Assembly (NCBI RefSeq): GCF_004340965.1 | Contig: NZ_SLYA01000002.1 | Location: 1,022,731-1,086,730 of the forward strand | Source of the DNA: Sphingomonas sp. PP-CE-1A-559 | GTDB taxonomy: Bacteria > Pseudomonadota > Alphaproteobacteria > Sphingomonadales > Sphingomonadaceae | DNA length: 64,000 nucleotides | Direction: 5' to 3' | Shown: positions 36,731 through 45,330 of the stretch, piece after piece | Numbering within the stretch: the stretch's first letter is position 1 | How the letters are laid out: the number at the start of each line of letters is the position of its first letter | Notes under the pieces: generated by a model | What the model was told of the DNA's origin: nothing | The model's database searches: none | Seen by the model: the letters and a program-made list of their open reading frames with translations, nothing else | Position numbers and translations under genes: made by a program

Positions 36731-36746
36731 TGTCCGTTTCCGGACA
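36731..36746. promoter_or_regulatory. Palindrome between ABC operon and response regulator (candidate operator)
   Basis: TGTCCG and CGGACA form a perfect 6-bp inverted repeat around TTTC. It ends 2 bases before the first ATG of the response regulator. A related half-site, CGGACAGTGTAC, lies at 36633-36644 just upstream of the adaptor gene start, with a matching GTAC..ACTGTCCG arm leading into this palindrome. A site bound by the adjacent regulator is the simplest explanation. Confidence 0.5.
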
Positions 36747-36748
36747 CT

Positions 36749-37990
36749 ATGACGGCCATGTCAACCGAATCGCATATCCTGGTCATCGACGACGATCCCG
36801 ACATCGCCAAGGCCGCGCGGTTGCTGCTCGAAAGGCACGGCATGCGCGTGTCGACCGCGGCGAACCCGGAGGAGGCCTGGGTGCTGCTCGCGGGCGAACC
36901 GATCGACGTCATCTTGCTCGACCTCAATTTCGCGCGCGGGCGGACCACCGGCGAGGAGGGGTTCGCGATGCTCGACCGGCTGATCGCGGCAGACGCGCGC
37001 GCCGTCGTCATCGTCGTCACCGGGCACAGCGGGATCGCGGTCGCCGTCCGGGCGATGCGCAGCGGCGCGACCGACTTCGTGATCAAGCCCTGGAACAACG
37101 AGCGCCTGCTGACCACGGTGGAGCGCGGGCTGGCGCTGCGCCGCGCGAAGCTGGAGACAGCGGCAACACCGCCCATCCATGACGGCATCCTGCTCGGCGA
37201 AAGCGCCGGGATCGCACGCGCCCGCGACCTGGTCGCCCGCGTCGCGCCTACCAGCGCCCCAATCCTGATCCACGGCGCTGCGGGTACCGGCAAGACGCTG
37301 ATCGCCCGGCTGGTTCATCAGGCCTCGTCCCACGCCGCCCTGCCGCTCATCACGGTGGACGCCGAGGCCGCGGACGCCGCCGTCATCGCCCAGCAAACAG
37401 CGGCGGCCGCTGGTGGGTTGCTGGTGATCGACCATATCGACCGCCTGCCTCGTGCGCTCAGCGGCGTTCTCCTGTCAGCACTCGACGGGATCCGCGTCAT
37501 CGCGACCACACGACTGGATCGAGCCAGCGTTCGGGGGGCGATCGGCGAAGACCTGCTCGACCGGGTCGGAACGATCGAAATCGGCCTCCCGCCGCTCGTC
37601 GATCGCGCGGGCGATGCGGCGCTGCTCGCACGCCATTTCCTCGCGCTGTTAGCCTACCGCCACGGCAAGCCCCTCAGACCACTCGATGCGGGCGCTGTGC
37701 AGGCGATCGCGGCGGATCGCTGGCCCGACAACGTCCGCGGCCTGCGCCAGACGATGGAACGCGCGGTGCTGCTCGGCAATGGCGAGACTTACGCGATCGG
37801 CGACCTGCTGCGTTCACCCGGCAGCGCCGAGCCGCAATCGCTCGCCCCCGATCTGTCGCTCGCGCGCAACGAGGAAACGCTGATCACCGCGGCACTCGAG
37901 CGCCATGCCTTCAACGTCAGCCGCGCCGCTGCTCAACTCGGACTGACCCGCGCGGCGCTCTATCGCCGGATGGCGCGCTATGGCCTCTGA
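36749..37990 (+). CDS. NtrC-like response regulator with degenerate AAA+ domain
   Basis: Two-component response regulator of 413 residues. Receiver domain 1-130 with acidic pair IDDDPD, phosphorylated Asp in LLDLN (D58) and Lys in VIKPW. An AAA+ domain follows (Walker A GAAGTGKT, K182; LLVIDHID as Walker B), then a Fis-type helix-turn-helix at the end (NVSRAAAQLGLTRAALYRRM). The GAFTGA loop needed to contact sigma-54 is missing, so it probably acts with another sigma factor. Start could also be ATG 36758. It overlaps the kinase gene by 11 bases and is divergent from the ABC operon it likely controls. Confidence 0.86.
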   Translation: MTAMSTESHILVIDDDPDIAKAARLLLERHGMRVSTAANPEEAWVLLAGEPIDVILLDLNFARGRTTGEEGFAMLDRLIAADARAVVIVVTGHSGIAVAVRAMRSGATDFVIKPWNNERLLTTVERGLALRRAKLETAATPPIHDGILLGESAGIARARDLVARVAPTSAPILIHGAAGTGKTLIARLVHQASSHAALPLITVDAEAADAAVIAQQTAAAAGGLLVIDHIDRLPRALSGVLLSALDGIRVIATTRLDRASVRGAIGEDLLDRVGTIEIGLPPLVDRAGDAALLARHFLALLAYRHGKPLRPLDAGAVQAIAADRWPDNVRGLRQTMERAVLLGNGETYAIGDLLRSPGSAEPQSLAPDLSLARNEETLITAALERHAFNVSRAAAQLGLTRAALYRRMARYGL

Positions 37991-39176
37991 CCGGATGCGC
38001 GCGGTGGTACGCACGCTGGTGCTAGCTGCGGCTGGCGCCGGTGGTGCGGTTGCAGGCACACGCGGTCTGTACGCCACCGCGCTCCTCGCTGCGATGATCG
38101 CGATCTGGATCGCCGCACTCGACCTGGCCGACGCTGGTCAGCGCTCGCCGATGCCGGCGCCACCAATCCCGGTCCCGTCTGCCGGAGAAGAGGAACGGCG
38201 CCGTCTGAACGCGTATCTCGATCTGTCGCCTGCACCCTTGGTCGCGCTCGAAGACGGCCGGTTGCGCGCCGTCAACCGCGCTGCGCGGCGATTGCTCGGC
38301 GCGGGCGATCTGGTCGCCGATCCGCCCGAGGGGCTCGTTTCCGCGCTCGCCGACACCCGCCCCGGCCGCACCGCCACGATCGAGATCGGGCATGACGCCG
38401 ACATCCGGAGCTTCGCGCTGGCTACCGGCGACCTTGCGCTGGCAGGGCGGATGACGCGGATCGGCGCGCTGATCGACATCGACGCCGAACTGAAGGCCGC
38501 CGAGGCCGCGGCGTTGCGCGAGCTCGTCCAGGTCCTGAGCCACGAGATCGTCAACGCCCTCACCCCGATCGCCTCGCTAGCCGAGACCGCGGTGGCGATG
38601 CTCGACGATCCGGACCCGATGCTGCCCAAGGTACGCGACGCGGTCGAGACCGTCGCGCGCCGCGCCGCCAGCCTGCACCGGTTCGGCGAAAGCTACCGTG
38701 CGTTGGCGAAGCTGCCCGCCCCCTCGGTGGAGCGTATCCCTCTGGCCGGGTTCGTCAGCGATCTGGCGGCATTGTTTACGACGAGATGGCCGGGAATCGC
38801 GTTTACGACCGACCTCCTGGACGCACCGGCCCATCTGCTGGCCGACCCGGATCAACTGACCGCAGCGCTCTGGGCGGTGCTGCAGAACGCAGCCGAAGCG
38901 TTGCACGGCTCGTCCGATGCGCAGGTCACGCTCACCATATCCGCCTTTGTCGGCCAAACGCAGTTCATGATGACGGACACCGGCCCCGGTATTCCCGCCG
39001 CATATCAAGTCGACATCTTCCGCCCCTTCTTCACTACCAAGACCGAGGGCACGGGCGTGGGTCTGGCGCTGGCCCGGCAAATCTTCCGCGGCCACAACGG
39101 CGATCTCGGCCTCGCCCACTCTCTCCCCGGCAACACGCGGTTCGAAGGTGCCGTTCCTTCCGTTTCGACGAGCTGA
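37980..39176 (+). CDS. Sensor histidine kinase
   Basis: Partner kinase of 398 residues. Two hydrophobic segments lie at residues about 8-50, with almost no periplasmic loop, so it may sense the membrane or a partner protein. A PAS-like region follows (LNAYLDLSPAPLVALEDGRLRAVNRAARRLLG). The dimerisation motif is LSHEIVNALTPI with H188, then the ATPase motifs NAAEA (N box), DTGPGIP (G1), FFTTK (F box) and GTGVGLALAR (G2). It overlaps the response regulator by 11 bases. Inferred signal: envelope stress or the ABC system's substrate. Confidence 0.87.
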   Translation: MASDRMRAVVRTLVLAAAGAGGAVAGTRGLYATALLAAMIAIWIAALDLADAGQRSPMPAPPIPVPSAGEEERRRLNAYLDLSPAPLVALEDGRLRAVNRAARRLLGAGDLVADPPEGLVSALADTRPGRTATIEIGHDADIRSFALATGDLALAGRMTRIGALIDIDAELKAAEAAALRELVQVLSHEIVNALTPIASLAETAVAMLDDPDPMLPKVRDAVETVARRAASLHRFGESYRALAKLPAPSVERIPLAGFVSDLAALFTTRWPGIAFTTDLLDAPAHLLADPDQLTAALWAVLQNAAEALHGSSDAQVTLTISAFVGQTQFMMTDTGPGIPAAYQVDIFRPFFTTKTEGTGVGLALARQIFRGHNGDLGLAHSLPGNTRFEGAVPSVSTS

Positions 39177-39264
39177 ACAATCAATCGTCCTGAACCTTGC
39201 TCGAACGGTGAAGCTTGGATTTTGCGATCATACCTTGCAGGCTTCGGAAGGCAGCTCTGCAAGC

Positions 39265-40005
39265 TCAGTCCAGGCCTGTTTTACCAGGCGCCCAATACGC
39301 CTTGGCAACGAGCCGCGTCGTCGGAACCGATCTTCGTCGCAAGCCCTGCCGAAGCACTTGGATCGTTGCGGCCTTTCCCGTGAGCACGAAGGTGGATCCG
39401 ACCGCGACTGCGTCGGAGAGCGATGCTTCGAGCTCAGCGACGTGCCCACCATCTAGGCGCCGTGTGATCAGCGTAACGCGCTCGAGATCCAGACTGGCCA
39501 TCACCTGCCGAGCACCAACGTCGTCTGCGACTTCGAAACACGCTGTTACATGCCGCGTCGGGTCTTGAAAGGTCGCCGCATAAGCAAGTCCGATCGAGGT
39601 TTCGTCCCCGAGGATGACAAGCGCCCCAGACAGACCGCCAATGTCCAGCGACGCGCGCGGACCGAAGACGTCGCATACTTCGCCCGGCGCCGCGGTACGG
39701 ACCCAAATACTCCCAGGTCCGTCGCCATGGGCATAGCCCAGAATGCACATACGCCCGGCTGACGCGTTCCATTCGATCGGTGTGTACGTCCGGGTCACGA
39801 ACGCCGAGCCCATCGCGATCTGCACCTTCTGTCCCGGCCGCCACGTCACGGTCCTGAGCGCATCGCCCTCCAGAGTGATCAGATGAAAGCGATCCGCCAA
39901 TCGTTCGTTGGCGACGACGGTCGCGGGCTTCATCCACAGCCGCGTCACCGCTCTGCTCAACCGGCCTGGTTCTTTCGTCCGCTCGGTAGCCTGCGTTTCC
40001 ATCAT
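39265..40005 (-). CDS. Siderophore-interacting protein (FAD-binding reductase family)
   Basis: Flavin-dependent ferric-siderophore reductase family (FAD_binding_9 plus SIP domains), 246 residues. The FAD-binding region has VTRTYTPIEW (R-x-Y-T/S motif) and the phosphate loop GDGPGSIW; the SIP domain follows with LVILGDETSIGLAYA and a late VAKAYWAPGKTG that matches the family's Y-W-x-x-G ending. It would release iron by reducing Fe(III)-siderophore in the cytoplasm. The ATG at 40005 overlaps the methyltransferase stop (ATGA). No siderophore biosynthesis or TonB gene is adjacent, so a general flavin reductase is an alternative. Confidence 0.8.
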   Translation of the reverse strand: MMETQATERTKEPGRLSRAVTRLWMKPATVVANERLADRFHLITLEGDALRTVTWRPGQKVQIAMGSAFVTRTYTPIEWNASAGRMCILGYAHGDGPGSIWVRTAAPGEVCDVFGPRASLDIGGLSGALVILGDETSIGLAYAATFQDPTRHVTACFEVADDVGARQVMASLDLERVTLITRRLDGGHVAELEASLSDAVAVGSTFVLTGKAATIQVLRQGLRRRSVPTTRLVAKAYWAPGKTGLD

Positions 40006-40694
40006 GACAATTTCACGGAAAATTCGTTGCCGCGACCTTCGTCTGGCAAGGCCAGCGACATGTAGCCGTTGGCGGGATTGCGGACATACGCCAGATATTC
40101 CGGCTCGAACGCGTTTTCCCCCAAGACCACGGCGCCAGGCTTCAGCCACGGCTCGATCGTCTTCAGCACCGAAAGATACAGCGAGAACGCGCCGTCCACC
40201 AACATGAGATCGACCGTACCGCCCACATCCTTCAGCGTCTCCAGGGCATCGCCAGCGCGGATATCGACAAGGTCGGCGAGGCCGGCCGCTTGCAGATTGG
40301 CACGAGCCCGCGCCACCTTGCTGACCTCCATCTCGCTGCCGATCAGATGGCCGCCGCCATTGTCGCGCAGCGCGGCAGCAAGATAGAGCGTCGAAATTCC
40401 CATAGACGTCCCGAACTCGACGATCCGGGTCGCTCTGCAGGACCGCGCGATCGCGTAGAGGAACCGACCATACTCCGGCGACACGGCAAGGAAATTGTCC
40501 GCGCGGTCGCGATAGGTCGCGCGATAGTCCGCACGCTCATCCGCCAGAAGGTCCATCGCCAGCGCCTCGATCGATGCGCCCGGTGCCGCGATTTTCGCCT
40601 GCATCGCCTCGACGTGTTCGCGGTCGGCCGCGTCGGCTTCGCCGTGCAGTCTTTCCAGAAGGTCGGTGAGGCGGGGGCTGCTCAGCGTGTTCAT
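40002..40694 (-). CDS. SAM-dependent O-methyltransferase-like protein
   Basis: Class I methyltransferase of 230 residues. The SAM-binding motif I is IVEFGTSMGISTLYLAAAL; the acidic residue after strand two is SEME, and DLMLVDGAF is motif IV/V where caffeoyl-CoA-type O-methyltransferases bind metal. The lead-in (YGRFLYAIARSC) fits the same O-methyltransferase 3-type family. It is first in a two-gene operon with the siderophore-interacting protein and divergent from the AraC regulator at 40841. A small phenolic acceptor is plausible but not shown. Confidence 0.8.
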   Translation of the reverse strand: MNTLSSPRLTDLLERLHGEADAADREHVEAMQAKIAAPGASIEALAMDLLADERADYRATYRDRADNFLAVSPEYGRFLYAIARSCRATRIVEFGTSMGISTLYLAAALRDNGGGHLIGSEMEVSKVARARANLQAAGLADLVDIRAGDALETLKDVGGTVDLMLVDGAFSLYLSVLKTIEPWLKPGAVVLGENAFEPEYLAYVRNPANGYMSLALPDEGRGNEFSVKLS

Positions 40695-40840
40695 GACGAT
40701 CCTTGCCGATGCCCAAAGCCGGAATGGCTCGACGGGGCGATGGCGATCGGATAGCCGGGCGCGACTTTGGCGTCATTACGAAGGACCGACATAATGTTGT
40801 GTGATATCGCCAGTACGGATCTTTTCCAGGATCGTCGCCT

Positions 40841-41644
40841 ATGCCAATCCTGACCGCGTTGCAGGATTTCGAATGGGTCGATCCGGATGTCGTGCCGCGC
40901 CCGATCGTCGCGTTCGGTGTTGAGATGTCTGATGTTGGCGGGTTTGAGCTAGAACCTCATAGTCACGCCAAGGGACAGATGCTGCTGGTCCAGCGCGGCG
41001 CGCTCAGTTGCGAAGTGGAAGGGGGGTTGTGGGTCGTGCCGCCGCGCAGCGCCATCTGGATTCCCGGCGGTGCGCTGCACGCGATCAAGGCGACCGGCGC
41101 GCTCGAAGGGTATAACGCGTTCGTCGATTCCGCAGTCGACGCGCGATTGCCGAAGACCTGCTGCGCAGTGTCGGTGACCCCCTTGCTGCGCGAGCTGCTG
41201 ACCCGCGCCGCGCATCTCCCCTATTTCTATGAGGAAGGCAGTGCGAACACGCGGCTGGTGGCGGTGCTGCTCGACGAACTCGCCGCGGCTCGGGTCGAGA
41301 ATCTCCATCTGCCGATGCCGATCAATCCACGGCTGCGCAGCATTGCGGATGCGATGATAGCCTCCCCGGCGAACCGAGGAACGTTGGAGATCTGGGCGCG
41401 ACATGCTGGCCTGAGCGAACGTACGCTGTTGCGGCTGATCAAGCGGGAGACGGGAATGAGCTTTGGCCGGTGGCGCCAACAGCTCGGGGTCGTACTCGCC
41501 GTGAAGTGGTTGGCCGGCGGCGCCTCGATCCAGCAAGTGACCAGCGACCTGGGCTATGAAAGCGTGCCCAGCTTCGTGACGATGTTCCGCAAGGCGCTTG
41601 GTACCTCGCCTGGACGCTACATGGCAGAACGTCACTCGGGCTGA
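40841..41644 (+). CDS. AraC-family transcriptional regulator with cupin domain
   Basis: Regulator of 267 residues. An N-terminal cupin (residues about 15-115) has ELEPHSHAKGQMLLVQRG and SAIWIPGGALHAIKA. The C-terminal AraC DNA-binding domain contains LEIWARHAGLSERTLLRLIKRETGMSF and GYESVPSFVTMFRKALGTSPGRYM. It is divergent from the methyltransferase/siderophore-interacting operon, with 146 bases between, and so is its likely regulator. The stop lies close to the convergent MFS gene, and a 7-bp inverted repeat (GCCTGAG/CTCAGGC at 41646 and 41680) may end transcription. Confidence 0.85.
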   Translation: MPILTALQDFEWVDPDVVPRPIVAFGVEMSDVGGFELEPHSHAKGQMLLVQRGALSCEVEGGLWVVPPRSAIWIPGGALHAIKATGALEGYNAFVDSAVDARLPKTCCAVSVTPLLRELLTRAAHLPYFYEEGSANTRLVAVLLDELAAARVENLHLPMPINPRLRSIADAMIASPANRGTLEIWARHAGLSERTLLRLIKRETGMSFGRWRQQLGVVLAVKWLAGGASIQQVTSDLGYESVPSFVTMFRKALGTSPGRYMAERHSG

Positions 41645-41680
41645 CGCCTGAGCGACAGCGCTAGTTTGCTGCTTCTCGCC

Positions 41681-43180
41681 TCAGGCAAACTTGTCGGGAA
41701 CCTCAGGGACGCGCAGCGTCGCAAGGGCTGCGAGAATCATCACGATGGCGGCGAATGCCATCGTCCAGATCGGTTCGGTCGGGAAGAACGCCTTCAGCAC
41801 CGACCCCATCAGCGTCGCGACCAGCAACTGCGGGAGGACGATGAAGATGTTGAACAACCCCATATAGATGCCGAGCTTCGCCTGGGGCAGGCTGGAGGCG
41901 AGGATCGCGTAGGGCATGGCGAGGATCGACGCCCAGGCGATGCCGACGCCGACTTCGCTGACGATCAGCAACGTTGGATCGCGCACCATGAGGAAGCTCG
42001 CAAACCCCGCGGCGCCGCACAGCAGGCAGGCTATATGCGTTTTGACCCGGCCGATTCGTCTGGCCAACCGCGGCAGTATCAGTAACGCGACCAGCGCGGC
42101 GACGGCGTTGTAGACTGCGAACAGCACACCGACCCAATCGCTGCCCGCATTGTAGGCGGCGCTCGTCGCGTCGCTCGATCCGTACATGTACTGCGCCACG
42201 ACGGGCGTGGTGAAGATCCACATGATGAACAGCGCGGACCAGCTGAAGAACTGGACGAGCGCCAAGCGCTTCATGACGCTGGGCATCGCGGCGAAGTCGC
42301 CGACGATCTGGCTCAGCGCGTTGTCGCCATTGCCGCCACGCGCGAGGAGTATGGCCGCGAGGCTGGCGCCGCCATAGGCGACGAGCAGTGCGCCGAGCAG
42401 GTACACTTCCTTCTGCAACGCCAGTTCGGGCACCGCGACGATCACTGCTATGCCGGCGATGATCCAGGCGATGCTGGTCGCGAAGCCGCGACTTGCGAGT
42501 GCGCGGACCGGAGCGCTGTGCGCTTCATCGCGGTCGGACTCGGCGAACGACGCCATCTGCTCGGGGCTGTATTCGCGTGTGTTGCCGACCGTCCAGAGGA
42601 CCGCGAGCAGCAGTGCCGCGCCGCCGAACCAGAAGCTGTAGCGCACGGTGTCGGGAACGCCCGCCAGCGCATCGCCCGATACGCCCAAATGCGCGAGCAC
42701 GAACGGAAAGATCGAGCCGACAACTGCCCCGGCGCCGATGAACGCGGTCTGGAGCGCGTAGCCGGCGGTGTGTTGATCCTTGCGCAGCATGTCGCCGACG
42801 AACGCGCGGAATGGCTCCATCGACACGTTGACCGAGGCGTCGAGTACCCAGAGCGTCAGCGCGGCAAGCCATAGCAATTTCGCTTCGGGCATCACGAACA
42901 GCGCGAGCGCGGCGAGTACCGCGCCAGCGAAGAAATAGGGACGGCGGCGGCCGAACCGCGTCCAGGTGCGATCGCTATAATGACCGATGATTGGCTGAAC
43001 GAGCATTCCGGTCAACGGCGCCGCGATCCAAAGATAGGAGAGGTCGTCGAGCGATCCGCCGAGCGTCTGGAAGATCCGGCTCATATTGGCGTTCTGCAAC
43101 GCGAAGCCGATCTGGATCCCGAAAAAGCCGCAGCTGATGTTCCACAGGCCGGCAAAGCCCTGGACTGGTTTCTCGGTCAA
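41681..43180 (-). CDS. MFS transporter, glycoside-pentoside-hexuronide/SLC45-like
   Basis: Twelve-helix permease of 499 residues likely to carry maltose or maltodextrins across the inner membrane. Residues 1-45 (FAGLWNISCGFFGIQIGFALQNANMSRIF) and the loop GHYSDRTWTRFGRRRPYFF are characteristic of the sugar:cation symporter group that includes sucrose/maltose carriers of Caulobacter and Sphingomonas type. The start is a TTG at 43180, preceded by AGGAGA at good spacing; a longer frame from 43339 exists but lacks support. Divergent from the DUF6445 gene with an operator-like palindrome between. Assigned to the alpha-glucan regulon by context. Confidence 0.85.
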   Translation of the reverse strand: MTEKPVQGFAGLWNISCGFFGIQIGFALQNANMSRIFQTLGGSLDDLSYLWIAAPLTGMLVQPIIGHYSDRTWTRFGRRRPYFFAGAVLAALALFVMPEAKLLWLAALTLWVLDASVNVSMEPFRAFVGDMLRKDQHTAGYALQTAFIGAGAVVGSIFPFVLAHLGVSGDALAGVPDTVRYSFWFGGAALLLAVLWTVGNTREYSPEQMASFAESDRDEAHSAPVRALASRGFATSIAWIIAGIAVIVAVPELALQKEVYLLGALLVAYGGASLAAILLARGGNGDNALSQIVGDFAAMPSVMKRLALVQFFSWSALFIMWIFTTPVVAQYMYGSSDATSAAYNAGSDWVGVLFAVYNAVAALVALLILPRLARRIGRVKTHIACLLCGAAGFASFLMVRDPTLLIVSEVGVGIAWASILAMPYAILASSLPQAKLGIYMGLFNIFIVLPQLLVATLMGSVLKAFFPTEPIWTMAFAAIVMILAALATLRVPEVPDKFA

Positions 43181-43266
43181 AACGCGGCTCTCCTGATCGG
43201 TCGCCACTTGTGTGCGTGGCGATCTGACGGACCGGCTTGACCCCAAGCGACCGGCAAAACAACTAT

Positions 43267-43278
43267 GCATACGAATAC
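43267..43278. promoter_or_regulatory. Candidate LacI-family operator (MFS/DUF6445 control region)
   Basis: GCATACGAATAC lies between the divergent MFS and DUF6445 genes. It shares 10 of 12 bases with the reverse complement of the site at 45331 (GCATACGTATTC). The even-length, CG-centred palindrome is the form bound by LacI-type repressors, and a LacI gene lies in the same locus. Confidence 0.5.
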
Positions 43279-43316
43279 CTTGCCCCGCCGTGCCGCCCGG
43301 CCGCATGAAGGCCTGC

Positions 43317-43997
43317 ATGACCCAACCGCCGAAAACCACGCTTCACTTTCAGGGCGAGGAGCAGCGCCCGCTGATCGCGATCAACGATTTCTGGCCCGAT
43401 CCTGACGCTCTACGCGAGGATGCGGCGAGCCTGCGGATGGCGCCGATCGGCCCGCATTATCCCGGCGTCCGCGCCGAGGTGCCGCCGCGCCTAGCCGAGA
43501 CGATGCGGCGCCGGATCGCGCCTTTGTTGGCGGAGCATTTCGGGCTCGATCCGGCGCCGGCGGTGTCGGAGGCCTATTATTCGCTCGTCACCACGGCGCC
43601 TGGCGATCTCGCGCCAATCCAGCGATTGCCGCATTTCGACGGCGTCGAGCGGGGGCGGATCGCCGTGCTGCTATTCCTCGGCCATGGCGAACAGGGCGGC
43701 ACTGCGTTCTACCGCCAGCGATCGACGGCGTTCGAGACCGTCGATGCGTCACGGCTCGATCGGTTCAGGGCGGAGCTGGAGGCGGGCGTGCAGGCGCACG
43801 GCATGCCCGAGGCCTCCTACATCGCTGGTGAAACGGCGCTGTACGAACGCATCGCGGTCCAGCCGGCGCGCTTCAACCGGGCGCTCGTCTATGCGGGGAA
43901 TACGCTGCACTGTGCGTATCTGCCGCCCGAGGTGACGCTCAGCACGGACCCGCTGGCCGGGCGGCTAACGCTCAATCTGTTCCTGTTCGACGACTGA
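43317..43997 (+). CDS. DUF6445-like protein (2OG-Fe(II) oxygenase-type fold suspected)
   Basis: A 226-residue cytoplasmic protein often found beside TonB receptor/tryptophan halogenase genes in sphingomonads and xanthomonads. It contains RLPHFDG and later NTLHCAYLP; the H-x-D and distal His would suit an Fe(II)/2-oxoglutarate oxygenase-like jelly roll, with EQGGTAFYRQR between. The ATG at 43317 has AAGG upstream; ATG 43305 is possible. It is divergent from the MFS gene and shares its control region. The enzymatic role is unproven; a hydroxylase acting with the halogenases is a speculation. Confidence 0.6.
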   Translation: MTQPPKTTLHFQGEEQRPLIAINDFWPDPDALREDAASLRMAPIGPHYPGVRAEVPPRLAETMRRRIAPLLAEHFGLDPAPAVSEAYYSLVTTAPGDLAPIQRLPHFDGVERGRIAVLLFLGHGEQGGTAFYRQRSTAFETVDASRLDRFRAELEAGVQAHGMPEASYIAGETALYERIAVQPARFNRALVYAGNTLHCAYLPPEVTLSTDPLAGRLTLNLFLFDD

Positions 43998-44045
43998 GCC
44001 AAGCCTGCGCGATGGGATAGTGAGTCCGCTTCATTCCAACACCCG

Positions 44046-44152
44046 CACCTCCCCGGCGGAGGCCGGGGCCCAGTCGGAGAGCACTGAGTAAGGGATCGCC
44101 GTCTTTATCAGCGCCGTTTCCCAACTGGACCCCGGCCTTCGCCGGGGAGGTG
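44046..44152. repeat. REP-like inverted repeat pair
   Basis: Two 29-base arms (44046-44074 and 44124-44152) are inverted copies differing at 2 positions, separated by about 49 bases. Each arm is itself GC-rich and partly palindromic (CCCCGGC...GCCGGGG). This is the pattern of intergenic palindromic elements common in sphingomonads. It lies 3' of the DUF6445 gene and 3' of the LacI gene, so it may also act as a bidirectional terminator. Confidence 0.65.
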
Positions 44153-44237
44153 GTGATGGTCGGCGTCACGGCTGTTTCGTGCCACCGACCCGTCGCGTGT
44201 GCCGCTACCACCCCGCCGCGGCAGAGGGTTATCGTCG

Positions 44238-45260
44238 CTACGCCCCGCTGCTCGCGCGGATCACCAGGCGGGTCGGCAAGGGCGGGTCGTCGGAAACCTC
44301 GCCGCGCAGTTTCGCCAGCAACGTCCGTACCAGCGCCTCCCCTGCCCGGCGCGCGTCCTGCGTCACGGTCGTCAGCGGCGGGTTGGTGAGTTGCGCCGAG
44401 GCGATATCGTCGAAGCCGACGATCGCGACGTCGTCCGGGATCGATCGCCCTGCGGCCGCCAGCGCGCGCATCGCGCCGATCGCGATGCTGTCGCTAGCCG
44501 CGAAAATGGCGTCATAGTCGGCGCCGCGGCGCGCGAGTTCGGCGATCGCGTCCTGTCCGGCGTCTTCGGTGGTGATTGCATCGACCTGCAATGCGGCGTC
44601 CGCCGTCAGCCCCGCAGCCGCCAACGCGTGGAGATATCCCCGATAGCGGTCCTCCAGTTCGGGATACCGCCCGTCCGCTGCGCCCAGGAACGCGATCCGC
44701 CGCCTACCCCGCGCGATCAGGTGCGCCGTCGCCGCCTCCCCGCCGCCGCGGTTGTCCGAGCCGACCGTGATCCCGGCAGGCCCCGTACCGACGGCGCCCC
44801 AGCGCACCACCTTGGTTCCTTGTTCGGTGAGGTGATCGAGGCGCGCGCGGTACGCTTCGTAATCGCCATAGCCGAGCAGGATGATGCCGTCGGCCTTGCG
44901 GCTGTCCTGGTAATCGACGTGCCAGTCGCCCGACAATTGCTGGAACGAGATCAGCAGGTCGTAGCCGGCGCGGGCGCAAGCGTGCGTGATCGAGCCCAGC
45001 ATCGACAGGAAGAACGGGTTGATCGTCGACTCGTCTTCCGCTGGCTCCTCGAAGAACAGCAGCGCCAGCGTGTTTGCGGACTGACTGCGCAGCGACGACG
45101 CGTGTTTGTCGACCGCGTAGTGCAGGCTGCGCGCGATCGCCTCGATCCGCTGGCGGGTCTGCGCGTTGACCGACTTCGATCCGCGCAACGCCCGCGACAC
45201 GGTCGGCTGCGACACGCCTGCCAATTGCGCGATGTCGAACGATGTCGGACGGCGACCCAC
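44238..45260 (-). CDS. LacI-family transcriptional repressor
   Basis: Repressor of 340 residues. The N-terminal DNA-binding domain is SFDIAQLAGVSQPTVSRALRGSKSVNAQTR, the hinge follows, and the sugar-binding domain shows DGIILLGYGD, SDNRGGG, GRRRIAFLGA, DAIFAASDSIAIGAM and DVAIVGFDDI in normal LacI order. The GTG at 45260 is preferred (AAGGG 8 bases upstream); a GTG at 45284 is possible. It is divergent from the TonB receptor operon, and a palindrome at 45331 lies just upstream. It probably represses the TonB/halogenase/glycosidase operon and the MFS gene until an alpha-glucoside is present. Confidence 0.87.
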   Translation of the reverse strand: MGRRPTSFDIAQLAGVSQPTVSRALRGSKSVNAQTRQRIEAIARSLHYAVDKHASSLRSQSANTLALLFFEEPAEDESTINPFFLSMLGSITHACARAGYDLLISFQQLSGDWHVDYQDSRKADGIILLGYGDYEAYRARLDHLTEQGTKVVRWGAVGTGPAGITVGSDNRGGGEAATAHLIARGRRRIAFLGAADGRYPELEDRYRGYLHALAAAGLTADAALQVDAITTEDAGQDAIAELARRGADYDAIFAASDSIAIGAMRALAAAGRSIPDDVAIVGFDDIASAQLTNPPLTTVTQDARRAGEALVRTLLAKLRGEVSDDPPLPTRLVIRASSGA

Positions 45261-45330
45261 CGTCAGCGCCCTTGCCGGCGCCACTGTGGGCGGGCGTGGT
45301 CCTGAGGAGACACGGTTTGCATGAAACAGT

